In this document: positions 44,164-55,013 of the stretch, piece after piece | Position numbering within the stretch: the first letter of the stretch is position 1 | Layout: each line of letters begins with the position of its first letter | From: Acidovorax sp. 69 | Lineage (GTDB): Bacteria > Pseudomonadota > Gammaproteobacteria > Burkholderiales > Burkholderiaceae_C | NCBI RefSeq assembly: GCF_002797445.1 | Contig: NZ_PGEP01000001.1 | Location: forward strand, 1,549,001-1,613,000 | Length of the DNA stretch: 64,000 bases | Reading direction: 5' to 3' | Translations under genes and position numbers: made by a program | The notes under the pieces: model-generated | The model's input: only the letters and a program-made list of their open reading frames with translations | Told to the model about the DNA's origin: nothing | Database searches by the model: none

Positions 44164-44375
44164 GCGCTAGGGCAGTTGCTGTTGGGGTTGGCGGGTGGAG
44201 CTGTCTGGCTTGATCGGTCGGAGGGTGCGCTGCGGATGTGGGGCTGTTCGCAGAAAGTCTAGCAGCGCTCCCTGTTTTCCGGTATCCGAAAATGCAGTGC
44301 TGCGGTAAACCCCCTAGACTTCGGGGCTGGCAGTTTTCTATCTTTGCCCACCCCCACTTTTTCTGGAGAACCCCC

Positions 44376-45272
44376 ATGTTCAATGACGACCTCCATGCCG
44401 ATGCCAGAGCGCTGTTGCCCGGCCGCGCCACCGATGCGGGTGCCACCCGCCGCACTGCACTGCAGGCCGCGCTGGGACTGGGTTACGCGGCTGCTGCTGC
44501 GCCCGTCATGGCCCAGACGGCCATCGCCACGCCGGCAGACGGACTGACGGCCGGAGAGGTGAGCTTCATGGTCAATGGTTTCAAGGTGCCGGCCTACCGC
44601 GCCGCGCCGGCCGGCAAGACGGGATTGCCGGTGGTGCTGGTGATTCAGGAGATTTTTGGCGTACACGAATACATCGCCGACACCTGCCGCCGTTTTGCCA
44701 AGGCGGGTTACCTTGCCATTGCCCCGCAGCTGTATGCGCGCCAGGGCGATGCCTCTTCTTACACTGAAATCGCCAAGCTCATGGCCGACGTGGTGGCCAA
44801 GGTGCCCGATGCCCAGGTGATGGCCGACTTGGATGGCGCCGTGGCCTGGGCGGCTGCCAATGGCGGCGACGCCGCGCGTGTGGGCATTACCGGCTTTTGC
44901 TGGGGCGGCCGCATCACCTGGATGTATGCCGCGCATGGCCCGGTGAAGGCGGGGGTGGCCTGGTATGGGCGCTTGGTGGGGCAGGCCAGCGAACTGACCC
45001 CCAAGCACCCGATTGATATCGCGCCCATCCTCAAGGCGCCGGTCCTGGGCCTGTATGGCGAAAAAGACACCGGCATCCCCCTTGACACGGTTGATAAGAT
45101 GAAAGTCGCCTTGGCCAGCGGCTCCGCGCAGGCCAAGGCGTCGGAATTTGTGGTGTACCCCGATGCGCCCCATGCCTTCCATGCCGACTACCGCGCCAGC
45201 TTCCGCAAGGAAGCGGCCGAGGACGGCTGGAAGCGGGCGCTGGCCTGGTTCAATAAACACGGCGTGGTTTGA
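44376..45272 (+). CDS. Dienelactone hydrolase-family protein, exported
   Basis: A 298-residue alpha/beta hydrolase. TRRTALQAALGLG followed by AAAAAPVMAQT looks like a twin-arginine signal. The nucleophile Cys is in GFCWGGR, and the catalytic His in PHAFHAD, with an Asp in GEKDTGIP; the fold is that of carboxymethylenebutenolidases. CTGGAG lies 7 nt before ATG 44376. Many family members act on esters other than dienelactone, so the substrate is open. A terminator follows. 44164-44375 holds the divergent promoters and nothing else seen. Confidence 0.87.
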   Translation: MFNDDLHADARALLPGRATDAGATRRTALQAALGLGYAAAAAPVMAQTAIATPADGLTAGEVSFMVNGFKVPAYRAAPAGKTGLPVVLVIQEIFGVHEYIADTCRRFAKAGYLAIAPQLYARQGDASSYTEIAKLMADVVAKVPDAQVMADLDGAVAWAAANGGDAARVGITGFCWGGRITWMYAAHGPVKAGVAWYGRLVGQASELTPKHPIDIAPILKAPVLGLYGEKDTGIPLDTVDKMKVALASGSAQAKASEFVVYPDAPHAFHADYRASFRKEAAEDGWKRALAWFNKHGVV

Positions 45273-45299
45273 TCACCACGGCCTCCTGCCGCATCCTGA

Positions 45300-45324
45300 G
45301 CCGCCCCGATGGGCGGCTTTTTTT
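45300..45324 (+). terminator. Rho-independent terminator after the hydrolase gene
   Basis: GCCGCCC/GGGCGGC stem around CGAT, followed by T7, 27 bp after the stop codon. Confidence 0.95.
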
Positions 45325-45346
45325 ACCCTTGCGGCAGGGCATGAAA

Positions 45347-45415
45347 ATTTGAAGTAAAAACAAGCCCTAGCGCTTATCCATAAAGCACAAGAAGCTATGA
45401 CTTTGGTAGCAATTC
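45347..45415. repeat. Dispersed two-hairpin repeat overlapping the ZIP gene start
   Basis: It runs as TTTGAAGTAAAAACAAGC, CCTAGCGCTTATCCATAAAG and then AAGAAGCTATGAC, ending GGTAGCAATTC. The GCGCTT arm pairs imperfectly with AAAGCAC. The ATG of the ZIP gene lies inside it. Confidence 0.75.
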
Positions 45416-46245
45416 TCCTGGCCACCCTGGCCGCTGGTATTGGCAGCGTGTGGCTGGCCGCGCTGCTCATGCGGCTGGGCCTGGGCGGGCGGGGCGACAG
45501 TGTGGGCCCCCAGCACCTGCTCAGCCTGGCGGCGGGCGCCTTGCTGGCCACGGCCTTCATGCACCTCTTGCCCGAGGCGTTTGAAAGCCAGGCCGGTGCG
45601 CACGACCTGTTTGCCACGCTGCTGGTGGGCTTGGTGTTCTTCTTTTTGCTCGACAAGGCCGAGCTGTGGCACCACGGGCATGAGCACAGCCATCCTGAGC
45701 CCGCAAAACACGACCCTGCCCACGGGCATGCGCATTCCCATGCCGGGCACGAAGGCCATGACCATGGCCACGCGCACCACCACCACGGCCCGCGCGCGGG
45801 CGGCTGGGCGGTGCTGACGGGCGACAGCGTGCATTGCTTTGGCGATGGCATCCTGATCGCCTCGGCCTTCATGGCGGACATCCGCTTGGGCGTGATCGCC
45901 GCCGTGTCGGTGCTGGCGCACGAGGTGCCTCACCACATGGGCGATCTGGTGGTGCTGCGCCAAAGCAGCCCCAACCGGCGCATGGCGCTGGTCAAGGTGT
46001 CGCTGGCAGGTGCCGTGACGGCGCTGGGCGGGGTGGTGGGCTACTTTCTGGTGGGTCAACTGCACGATTTCCTGCCGTATTTCCTGGCCGTGGCATCGAG
46101 CAGTTTTGTGTACGTGGCGCTGGCCGACCTGATCCCCCAGCTGCAAAAGCGCCTGACAGCGCGCGAAACCATTGCGCAGATCGCCTGGCTGATCGCCGGC
46201 ATGGTGGTGGTCACGCTGGTGAGCGGGGCTGCGCACAACCACTGA
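45397..46245 (+). CDS. ZIP-family divalent metal transporter
   Basis: A 282-residue inner-membrane transporter with about eight helices, probably importing Zn2+ or related ions. The central loop (~95-135) is His-rich, with HGHEHSH and HAHHHHGPR, and the pore helices carry SVHCFGDGILIASAF and AHEVPHHMGDLVVL, the HxxxD and HExPHxxGD metal sites. The only possible ATG is at 45397, in a dispersed repeat that therefore encodes the first six or so residues (MTLVAI). No strong ribosome site; AAGAAG lies 2 nt before the ATG. Convergent with the LysR gene. Confidence 0.9.
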   Translation: MTLVAILLATLAAGIGSVWLAALLMRLGLGGRGDSVGPQHLLSLAAGALLATAFMHLLPEAFESQAGAHDLFATLLVGLVFFFLLDKAELWHHGHEHSHPEPAKHDPAHGHAHSHAGHEGHDHGHAHHHHGPRAGGWAVLTGDSVHCFGDGILIASAFMADIRLGVIAAVSVLAHEVPHHMGDLVVLRQSSPNRRMALVKVSLAGAVTALGGVVGYFLVGQLHDFLPYFLAVASSSFVYVALADLIPQLQKRLTARETIAQIAWLIAGMVVVTLVSGAAHNH

Positions 46246-46275
46246 GACTATCCACGGGGTTGGGCGGCCCCAGGC

Positions 46276-47217
46276 TCAGCCCGTGCGCAGCGCCCGGGTC
46301 AGAAACTCCAGGCAGTCCTGCACCAGCGGGGGCCGCGCATCTTGGGCGGCATGCACCATGAGCGCCACCTTGCGCGAGATCACCGGGGCCTGCAGCGGGC
46401 ACACCTTCACGGCGCCTTCGTGCAGGCTGTGGGTGTACAGCCGCGAGATCACGCCCACCGCCAGCCCGCAGCGCACCAGGCTGTAGAGCGACTCGCTGTA
46501 CAGCAGCTGGTCGGCACGCGCCAGATCGGCCCCATGCTGGCGCAAGGTGGCCATGGCCAGCTCGTAGGTGCTGCCGCGTGCAAACAGTGCCAGCCGCTCA
46601 CCTGCCAGGTCTTGCCAGGTCAGGCGTGCACGGTGTGCCAGCCGGTGGCCTACGGGCAGCACCGCCACCAGGTCGTCTTGCGCCACGGCGATGGCTTCGA
46701 TCTGCGGCGGCAAGTCCAGCGCCACACCCAGCGCCAGGTCCACTTCGCCGCGCTGCAGTGCGGCCAGCAGGTCGTCGTTGAGCGGGTCGTACAAGCGCAG
46801 GTCCACATCGGGGTGCTGCGCCAGCCACTGCCGCAGGGGCTCGGCCAGCAGGTGCATGGCCGAGGGCAGGGCGGCCACGCGCAGGACGCGCTTGCCATCG
46901 TGCAGCGTGCGAAACAGCCCATCCACCCCTTGCTCGTAGCCATTGATGAGTCGCTCGACCTGCGGCAGCAGCAGGGCACCCTGCGGGGTGAGGCGCACAT
47001 GGTGCGTGCTGCGCTCCAGCACCGGGGCGCCCAGCACGGCCTCCAGCTCGCGGATGGAGGCCGACAGCGCGGGCTGCGTGAGCGACAGGGCCTCAGCCGC
47101 CTGCCGAAAGCTCATGGCCCGGGCCACCGCCTGAAAGCTGCGCAACTGGCGCAGCGTGGGGGTGCGATGTGTGGGCGAGGGCTCGGTTGCGGAATGTGTT
47201 GCCGGGGTCTTGCTCAT
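46276..47217 (-). CDS. LysR-family transcriptional regulator
   Basis: A 313-residue regulator. The winged HTH lies at ~20-80 (TLRQLRSFQAVARAMSFRQ, then LSLTQPALSASIRELE); the effector-binding domain follows. Divergent from the deaminase-like gene with 69 bp between the starts, the usual LysR arrangement; it may control the deaminase and the Bug gene after it. The effector is unknown; a purine-type molecule is only a guess from context. Confidence 0.9.
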   Translation of the reverse strand: MSKTPATHSATEPSPTHRTPTLRQLRSFQAVARAMSFRQAAEALSLTQPALSASIRELEAVLGAPVLERSTHHVRLTPQGALLLPQVERLINGYEQGVDGLFRTLHDGKRVLRVAALPSAMHLLAEPLRQWLAQHPDVDLRLYDPLNDDLLAALQRGEVDLALGVALDLPPQIEAIAVAQDDLVAVLPVGHRLAHRARLTWQDLAGERLALFARGSTYELAMATLRQHGADLARADQLLYSESLYSLVRCGLAVGVISRLYTHSLHEGAVKVCPLQAPVISRKVALMVHAAQDARPPLVQDCLEFLTRALRTG

Positions 47218-47286
47218 AAATTGCTTTTATTGCGCCATCAAATTAAATCACTTCCGTTATCACCCTGCGCTGCATAGCATGCGGCC

Positions 47287-48371
47287 ATGCCCACCTTTGT
47301 TGCGCCCGCAGACCCGCTGTACACCTTTCTCCATGCCCTGCCCAAGGTCGAGCTGCACTGCCATTTGCTGGGCACCGTGCGGCGCGAGACGTTCACCCAC
47401 CTGGTGCGCCGGGCAGGCGCGGCCATCAGCGATGCCGAGATCGAGGCCTTCTACACCCGGGGCGAAAAGCCCGTGGGCGTGCTGCGGGTGCTGCGTGCGC
47501 TGGACGCCGAACTCATCCGCAGCCCCGACGACCTGCACCGCCTGACCTACGAATACCTGCAGGATGCCGCTGCGCACCAGGTGCGCTATGCCGAGTTCTT
47601 CTGGAACCCCACGGGCACCGCCCAGCAGTCGGGACTGGCCTATCCGCAGGCGCTGGGCGGCATCGTGCGCGCCATTGCCGATGCCGAGGCCGACTTCGGC
47701 ATCACCGGCCGTTTGATCGCAGCGATTGACCGCGAGGCCCCGCCCGAAGCTGCCACCGAGATGGTCGAATGGGTGCTGGCCCATCGGCGCGACGAGGTGA
47801 TTGGCATTGGCATTGATTACCGTGAGGTGGACCACCCGCCCGAGTGGTTTGCTCCGGCCTATGCGCTGGCGCGCCGTGGGGGCTCAAGACCACTGCCCAT
47901 GCGGGCGAATTTGGCATGCCCTGGAACAACGTGCGCACGGCCATCGATGTGTTGCAGGTGGACCGCATTGATCACGGCTACACGGTGCTCGACAACCCAG
48001 CCCTGGTGCGCGAATGCGCCGACCGGGGCATCGTCTTCACCGTGGTGCCCACCAATTCGTACTACCTGCGCACGCTGGCCCCTGAGCGCTGGGCGCTGGA
48101 CCACCCCATCCGCCGCATGCCAGCGGCGGGCCTGCGCATCCATCCCAACACCGATGACCCCACGCTGCACCACGTGAACCCCACACAGGCCTGGGCCATG
48201 ATGGTGCGCGACTTTGGGTTTGGCGCGGCCGACCTGCGCGGCTTTCTCGTCAACGGCCTGGATGCCGCCTGGATCGACGATGGCACGCGCCGTGCGTGGC
48301 GTACGCAGTGGCTGGCGGCGTTTGATGGGCATTTGGCGGCCGCCAGTCCTTTTTCTGTTGCACCCCTCTGA
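47287..48371 (+). pseudogene. Adenosine deaminase-family protein, frameshifted
   Basis: The product would be about 361 residues of the adenosine/adenine deaminase amidohydrolase family. Motifs: VELHCHLLGTV (zinc HxH), TTAHAGEFG (third His), VDRIDHGYTV (catalytic His) and NTDDP. The first half is in one frame (47287 to ~47880), the second in the next (~47880-48371). At 47878-47882 five Gs follow CGT; six bases are needed to join ARR to GLKTTAHAGE, so one base is missing. Either a real mutation or a sequencing undercall. Divergent from the LysR regulator; the Bug gene follows after 12 bp. Confidence 0.82.
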
Positions 48372-48383
48372 AGGAGTCTTCGC

Positions 48384-49391
48384 ATGTTCACCCCACCTTC
48401 GTTTTTGTTGCCACGGCGCGTCGCCTTGCAGCTGTTTGCCGCGCTGCTGGCCGGGGGCACTGGCGTGGCCGCGCAGGCGCAGCCCGCCTGGCCAGCGGCC
48501 AAGCCCATCACGCTCATCGTGCCGTTCAGCGCCGGGGGCAGTGTGGATGTGACGGCGCGCCTGATTGCCCAAAAGCTGGCCGAACGCCTCAAGCAAAGCG
48601 TGGTGATTGAGAACGTGGCGGGCGCTGGTGGCGTCATCGGCATGGAAAAAGGCGCCAAGGCCGCGCCGGATGGCTACACCCTCGTCCTGGGGGCCGACAG
48701 CCCCGCCGCCATTGCGCGGCTGGTGAACCCGGTGGCGGTGCGCTATGACACGCTCAAGGACCTGGCCCCCGTGGGACTGGTGACCACCGCCCCCATGGTG
48801 ATCGTGGCGCGCCCTGGCTTGCCGGCCAACAACCTGGCCGACGTGATCCGCCTGGCGCGCGAAAAGCCGGGGCAGTTGAGCTACGCCACGTCGGGTGTGG
48901 GCACCGTGCTGCACCTGGCCATGGAACGCGTCAAGGACCAGAGCAAGACCTTCATGGTGCATGTGCCCTACCGGGGCGGCGCCCAGATCGTGACCGATGT
49001 GGTCGGCAACCAGGTGGACCTGGCCGTGCTCATCAGCGTGACGGCGGCGCCGCACATCCACAGCAAGAAGCTCAAGGCCATTGCCCTGACGGACGGCCAG
49101 CGCCTGCCTTCGCTGCCTGATGTGCCGACCGTGGCCGAGACCGCAGGCTTCAAGGGGTTTGACATGGTCTCGTGGACGGGCCTGTTTGCCCCCGCGCAAA
49201 CGCCCCCCGCCGTGGTGGAACGCCTGAACCGCGAGCTGGGCGAAGTGCTGCGCATGGACGATGTGCGCGCCAAGCTGGCCGATGGCGGGGCCGTGCCCGG
49301 CAAGGGCAGCGCGCCCGAGTTTGCGCGGTTTGTGCAGACCGAAAGCGCTCGGTATGCGGCCATCGTGAAGGCTGCAAACATCAAGGAATAG
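48384..49391 (+). CDS. Bug-family tripartite tricarboxylate transporter substrate-binding protein
   Basis: A 335-residue periplasmic binding protein. Signal peptide LQLFAALLAGGTGVAAQA, then ITLIVPFSAGGSVDVTAR and VVIENVAGAGGVIGME, the Bug ligand-pocket motifs, and YRGGAQIVTDVVGNQVDLAV. Bug proteins bind small carboxylates and related compounds. No TctA/TctB membrane partner is nearby. GGAG at 48372-48375 serves the ATG. Position behind the deaminase gene suggests shared control by the LysR regulator. Confidence 0.92.
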   Translation: MFTPPSFLLPRRVALQLFAALLAGGTGVAAQAQPAWPAAKPITLIVPFSAGGSVDVTARLIAQKLAERLKQSVVIENVAGAGGVIGMEKGAKAAPDGYTLVLGADSPAAIARLVNPVAVRYDTLKDLAPVGLVTTAPMVIVARPGLPANNLADVIRLAREKPGQLSYATSGVGTVLHLAMERVKDQSKTFMVHVPYRGGAQIVTDVVGNQVDLAVLISVTAAPHIHSKKLKAIALTDGQRLPSLPDVPTVAETAGFKGFDMVSWTGLFAPAQTPPAVVERLNRELGEVLRMDDVRAKLADGGAVPGKGSAPEFARFVQTESARYAAIVKAANIKE

Positions 49392-49524
49392 CCTGCGGAC
49401 GGGGTCGTGGCTGAACGGCCTTGCGCCCCGTGGTTCTTGATTCAGGTCAACGGGACGTTGGGCGGCCGGGCCATCGGGGCCGTTGCGGCAAGACAAGGAC
49501 AGGTGTCTGTGCCATGCTGATTGG

Positions 49525-51372
49525 ATGACACCAGCCGACTCAGTCTCTGCCTCTCTCCACTCGCCCTCGATTCGTCTGGGCCTGCTGGCGCAACCCACGC
49601 GGTTTCTTTTCTTCACGGGCAAGGGCGGGGTGGGCAAGACCTCGTTGTCCACCGCTGCGGCCATCGCCTTGGCAGACGCCGGGCGGCAGGTGCTGCTGGT
49701 CAGCACCGATGCGGCCTCCAACCTCGATGAAATGCTGGGCGTGCCGCTGTCCAACCAGCCGGTGGCCGTGCCCGGGGTGCCAGGGCTGCACATGCTCAAC
49801 ATCGACCCCGACACGGCTGCCGAGGCCTACCGCCAGCGTGTGCTGGCGCAACTGGAGGCCACGGCCACCAGCGACGAGCGTGCCACGGTGCGCGAACAAC
49901 TCTCGGGCGCCTGCACCACCGAGATCGCTGCGTTCGACGAATTTGCCGCGCTGCTCGCCAGCGAGGGCAGTGACATCGGCCATGTGTTCGACCACGTGGT
50001 GTTCGACACCGCGCCCACCGGCCACACGCTGCGCCTGCTGAGCCTGCCCAAGGCCTGGACCGGGTTCCTGGCGGGCAACGACCGGGGCGCCTCGTGCCTG
50101 GGCCCGCACTCGGGGCTCAAGATGCAGGAGGCCCGCTTCAACGCCGCCCTGGCCGCGCTGAGCGACCCAGCCCTCACCACCGTGGTGCTGGTCACCCGCC
50201 CCGACCCTCGCCCCATGCAGGAGGCCGCGCGCACGGCACTGGAGCTGCGCGCCCTGGGCCTGGCCAACCAGCGCCTGGCCATCAACGGCGTGTTCCATGC
50301 CAGCCGCCCGGGACAGGACGCCGTGGCCGACGCCATCGAAGCGCTGGGCCGCGAAGCCATGGACCAGATGCCCGATGCCCTGGCGCAGCTGCCGCGCGAC
50401 GAGGTGCCGCTGCGCGCCTTTGACACCGTGGGCCTGCCCGCGCTGCGGGCGTTGCTGGGCGGTGGTTCAGTGACCCAGGCCGGCACCGCCGTGAAAGTGG
50501 ACGTCGCGTTGCAGGCCGAGCCGCTGTCAGCGCTGGCCGATGCGCTGGCCGCCAAGGGCCACGGCCTCATCATGGTGATGGGCAAGGGCGGCGTGGGCAA
50601 GACCACCATTGCCGCCGCGCTGGCCGTGGGCCTGGTGCAGCGCGGGCACAGTGTGCACCTCACCACCACCGACCCGGCGGCCCATGTGCAAAGCCAGCTA
50701 GACGGCAGCCTGCCCGGCCTCAAGGTGGGGCGCATCGACCCGCAGGTGGAGACCCAGGCCTACATCGACAAGATCATGGCCACGCGCGGCAAGGCGCTGG
50801 ACGACGCGGGCCGTGCCCTGCTGCTGGAAGACCTGCAGTCGCCCTGTACCGAAGAGGTGGCGGTGTTCCACGCCTTCAGCCGCGTGGTGAACGAGGCACG
50901 GAGCGCTTTTGTGGTGCTGGACACCGCGCCCACCGGCCACAGCCTGCTGCTGATGGACGCCACCGGCGCCTACCACCGGCAGATGACTCAGCAGTACGAA
51001 GGCCGCGCTGGCGGCGCTATGGCCAAACACATCATCACGCCGCTCATGCGCCTGCAGGATGCCGACATGACCCATGTGGTCATCGTCACACTGCCGGAGG
51101 TGACGCCAGTGAGCCAGGCGGCGGCCTTGCAGGACGACCTGCGCCGCGCCCGCATCGAGCCCTGGGCCTGGGTCATCAACAAAAGCGTGGCGGCCACAGG
51201 CACCTCAGACCCCTTGCTCCAGGCGCGCCTGGTGGGCGAGCAACAGCAGGCCGCACGCATTGCCAACGGCCTGGCGCAGCGCACCTATGTGCTGCCCTGG
51301 CTGGCGACGCCGCCGGTGGGAGTGGAGGCGCTGGGCCAATTGGCCACAGATCCTTTGTCTGAGGGTGTTTGA
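49525..51372 (+). CDS. arsA: ArsA-type ATPase with two tandem ATPase halves
   Basis: A 615-residue protein made of two homologous MinD-like halves. P-loops GKGGVGKTS (32-40) and GKGGVGKTT (353-361) are both intact; DTAPTGHTLR and DTAPTGHSLL mark the signal-transduction regions. Cys130 (SGACTTE), Cys191 (GASCLGP) and Cys441 (SPCTEE) fall at the three positions that bind As(III)/Sb(III) in E. coli ArsA. ArsA normally drives the ArsB arsenite pump, but no arsB, arsD or arsR is in this window. ATG 49525 is chosen because it opens the conserved frame. A repeat starts right after the stop. Confidence 0.88.
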   Translation: MTPADSVSASLHSPSIRLGLLAQPTRFLFFTGKGGVGKTSLSTAAAIALADAGRQVLLVSTDAASNLDEMLGVPLSNQPVAVPGVPGLHMLNIDPDTAAEAYRQRVLAQLEATATSDERATVREQLSGACTTEIAAFDEFAALLASEGSDIGHVFDHVVFDTAPTGHTLRLLSLPKAWTGFLAGNDRGASCLGPHSGLKMQEARFNAALAALSDPALTTVVLVTRPDPRPMQEAARTALELRALGLANQRLAINGVFHASRPGQDAVADAIEALGREAMDQMPDALAQLPRDEVPLRAFDTVGLPALRALLGGGSVTQAGTAVKVDVALQAEPLSALADALAAKGHGLIMVMGKGGVGKTTIAAALAVGLVQRGHSVHLTTTDPAAHVQSQLDGSLPGLKVGRIDPQVETQAYIDKIMATRGKALDDAGRALLLEDLQSPCTEEVAVFHAFSRVVNEARSAFVVLDTAPTGHSLLLMDATGAYHRQMTQQYEGRAGGAMAKHIITPLMRLQDADMTHVVIVTLPEVTPVSQAAALQDDLRRARIEPWAWVINKSVAATGTSDPLLQARLVGEQQQAARIANGLAQRTYVLPWLATPPVGVEALGQLATDPLSEGV

Positions 51373-51373
51373 A

Positions 51374-51430
51374 TGCTACTGAATTTGTAGCTATTGACGC
51401 TTTATGGATAAGCGCTAGAGGCCAAAAAAG
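51374..51430. repeat. Dispersed two-hairpin repeat, best copy
   Basis: TGCTACTGAATTTGTAGC forms the first stem (GCTAC/GTAGC), then CGCTTTATGGATAAGCG the second (CGCTT/AAGCG), followed by CTAGAGGCC. It fills the gap between the arsA and algR-like stops. Confidence 0.85.
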
Positions 51431-51438
51431 ACCAAAAA

Positions 51439-52196
51439 TCAGCGCGCCAGCTCTTCCCGCACGGCCGCGACCTGCCGGCGTGACACCGCCAGCAGCTCGG
51501 TGGACCCCTGCAGCCGCACGGCCCAGCCTTCACCTTCTTCGGGGTCGTAGTGTTTTTCCAGTGCCCGCATGGCGCGCCTTGCCACCAGGGCATTGCGGTG
51601 GATGCGCATGAAGCGCGGGGCGAATTTGGTTTCGATCTCGCTCAGTGATCCATCCATGATGTAGCTGCGCGTGGTGGTGCGCACCGTCACGTATTTTTGC
51701 TCGGCCTTGAAGTACAGCACCTCGGCCAGGGGCAGGCGTTCGGTGCGGCCCCGGTCCTGGATCAGCAGCGTTTCCCCTTCGGGTGCGCCCTGGGTCGCAC
51801 TGGGTGCGATGGTGCGGCTGCTGCGTTGTGCCTTGACCAGGGCCTGCTGAAGGCGTTCCCGGCGCACGGGCTTGGTCAGGTAGTCCACGGCATCCAGCTC
51901 GAACGCGCTCACGGCGTGGTCGGCATGGGCGGTCACAAACACCACGGCGGGGGCTGGGGCAGGGTCTGCAGGGTGTGGGCCAATGCCAGGCCGTCTTGGC
52001 CGGGCATGTGGATGTCCAGCAGTACCAGGTCGAAGGCACGGCCACCTGTGGGGCTCAGCAGTGCCATCGTTTCGGCCGCGTTGGAAGCCTCGGCCACCAT
52101 GCCACGCGGTCCGCCAGCGCCCTCGGCGCAGTCAGACAGCAGGGTGCGCAGGCGGCTGCGCGCCAGCGCTTCGTCGTCAACGATGAGGATATTCAT
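51439..52196 (-). pseudogene. AlgR-like LytTR response regulator, frameshifted
   Basis: The joined product is about 253 residues: a receiver domain (MNILIVDDEALARSRL, phosphorylation Asp in LLDIHMPGQDG) and a C-terminal LytTR DNA-binding domain (PRFMRIHRNALVARRA). At 51949-51953 the minus strand has five Cs where six are needed to read QPPAVVFVTAHADH; the last 168 residues are in the other frame. So one base is missing. The gene overlaps the sensor gene by 20 nt. Pairing with a LytS-like sensor and argH resembles Pseudomonas algZ(fimS)-algR-argH, hence the name. Confidence 0.85.
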
Positions 52197-53393
52197 GGTC
52201 GGTGGTGTTGGGGGTGTCTGCAGAAGGCATGGCGCCACGGCGGGCGGTGTCCCGGCGGCCGTTGGTAGGGCTGGAAGGGGGGCGAGAGCGGGTTGTCAGG
52301 TCGGTGGAGGGCAGGGTGATGCGCACCTGGTACAGGCCGTCCTGCACACCCGCCGTGAATTCGCCCTGCACATCGTGCAGCAAGGCCAGGCGTGCGCGCA
52401 CGTTGGCCAGCGCAATGCCGTGGCCCTTGGTGGCCGGGTCATCGACTTTGCTATGTTTTTTGCCTTCCTTGGGCGGCAGGGTGTTGGTGATGCGCACCAC
52501 CACCCGGCTGCCACGCAGTTCGGTCAGCACCCGCAGCTTGCCACCGCGCGCGCTGGGCTCCACGCCGTGCTTGACGGCGTTTTCCACCAGGGGCTGCAGC
52601 AGCAGGGGGGGCAAGCGGGCGCTGTCGGTGCGGGGGTCCAGGTTCCATTGCACCTGCAAGCGTTTGCCAAAACGCACTTCTTCGATGGCGAGATAGCGGC
52701 GCGCCAGCGTAATCTCCTCGGCCAGTGTGGTGGATTCACCCTGCTCGATGAGCGCCACGCGGAACAGGTCGGAGAGGTCTTCCAGCAGTGACTCGGCCTT
52801 GGCGGGTTCTTCGCGCACCAGGGCGATGGCGCTGTTGAGGGTGTTGAACAAAAAATGCGGGCGGATGCGCGACTGCAACTCGGCCAGCCGCGCCGTGGTA
52901 GCGGCCGGGGTGCGGCCCCGGGCGCGCAGCACCAGCGCTGCCACCAGCATGGCGGCCAACAGGGCCCCGGTGGCCGCGCTCGCCAGCCAGGGCGGCGAGG
53001 TTGCCATGCCCACCAGCGCCAGCATGGCGCAGGCATAGGCCCCGGCCAGGGCGCCCAGCAGCACCCCAGCGACAAATTGCTGCGCCATGGAGAGGCGCTG
53101 CAGCACGGTCTTGAGGCTGCAGGCCGTGACCAGCCACACCAGCGTGGCGGGCAGGGCCCCCCCGTCAGCAGCGCCAGGCTGGCCAGCCATTCAAAGGGGT
53201 TGTGGGCCCCGTACATGGCCCCCACGCCCATCACCAGTTCGACAAACAACACGGCCCGCAGTACCACGCCGACCTGGCAGGCGTCGAACACCAGCGCCCG
53301 TCCACGGGGCTGCTGGGGGTTGCGCCGGGGGCCCTTGGCGGGGGCTGAATCCTGCGGCGCAGGCGGGGTCGATAAAATTTGGGTGTTTTGCAT
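52177..53393 (-). pseudogene. AlgZ/FimS-like sensor histidine kinase, frameshifted
   Basis: The joined product is about 405 residues: cytoplasmic N-terminus, about four membrane helices, then a His_kinase domain of the LytS type with [17 protein letters not shown] (phospho-His in the RPHFLFN motif), LQPLVENAVKHGVEP (N box) and GHGIALANVRARL (ATP lid). At 53157-53163 there are seven Gs on the minus strand; eight are needed to join LLTGG to [11 protein letters not shown] 53393. Divergent from argH with 52 bp between starts. The run of seven is long enough for either a read error or real slippage. Confidence 0.84.
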
Positions 53394-53445
53394 TGCGGCA
53401 TCCGGGAAGTCCGGGTGTCTGAACCACCGGATTATTGCCCTCCTT

Positions 53446-54933
<1,488 letters not shown>

Positions 54934-55013
54934 GGCCATCGCTTGATCAATCGGCCGGCTGTGCTGGCCTGATTTTTGCACCGTATCTTGACCATCTACC
55001 CTGGAGCTTTGCC

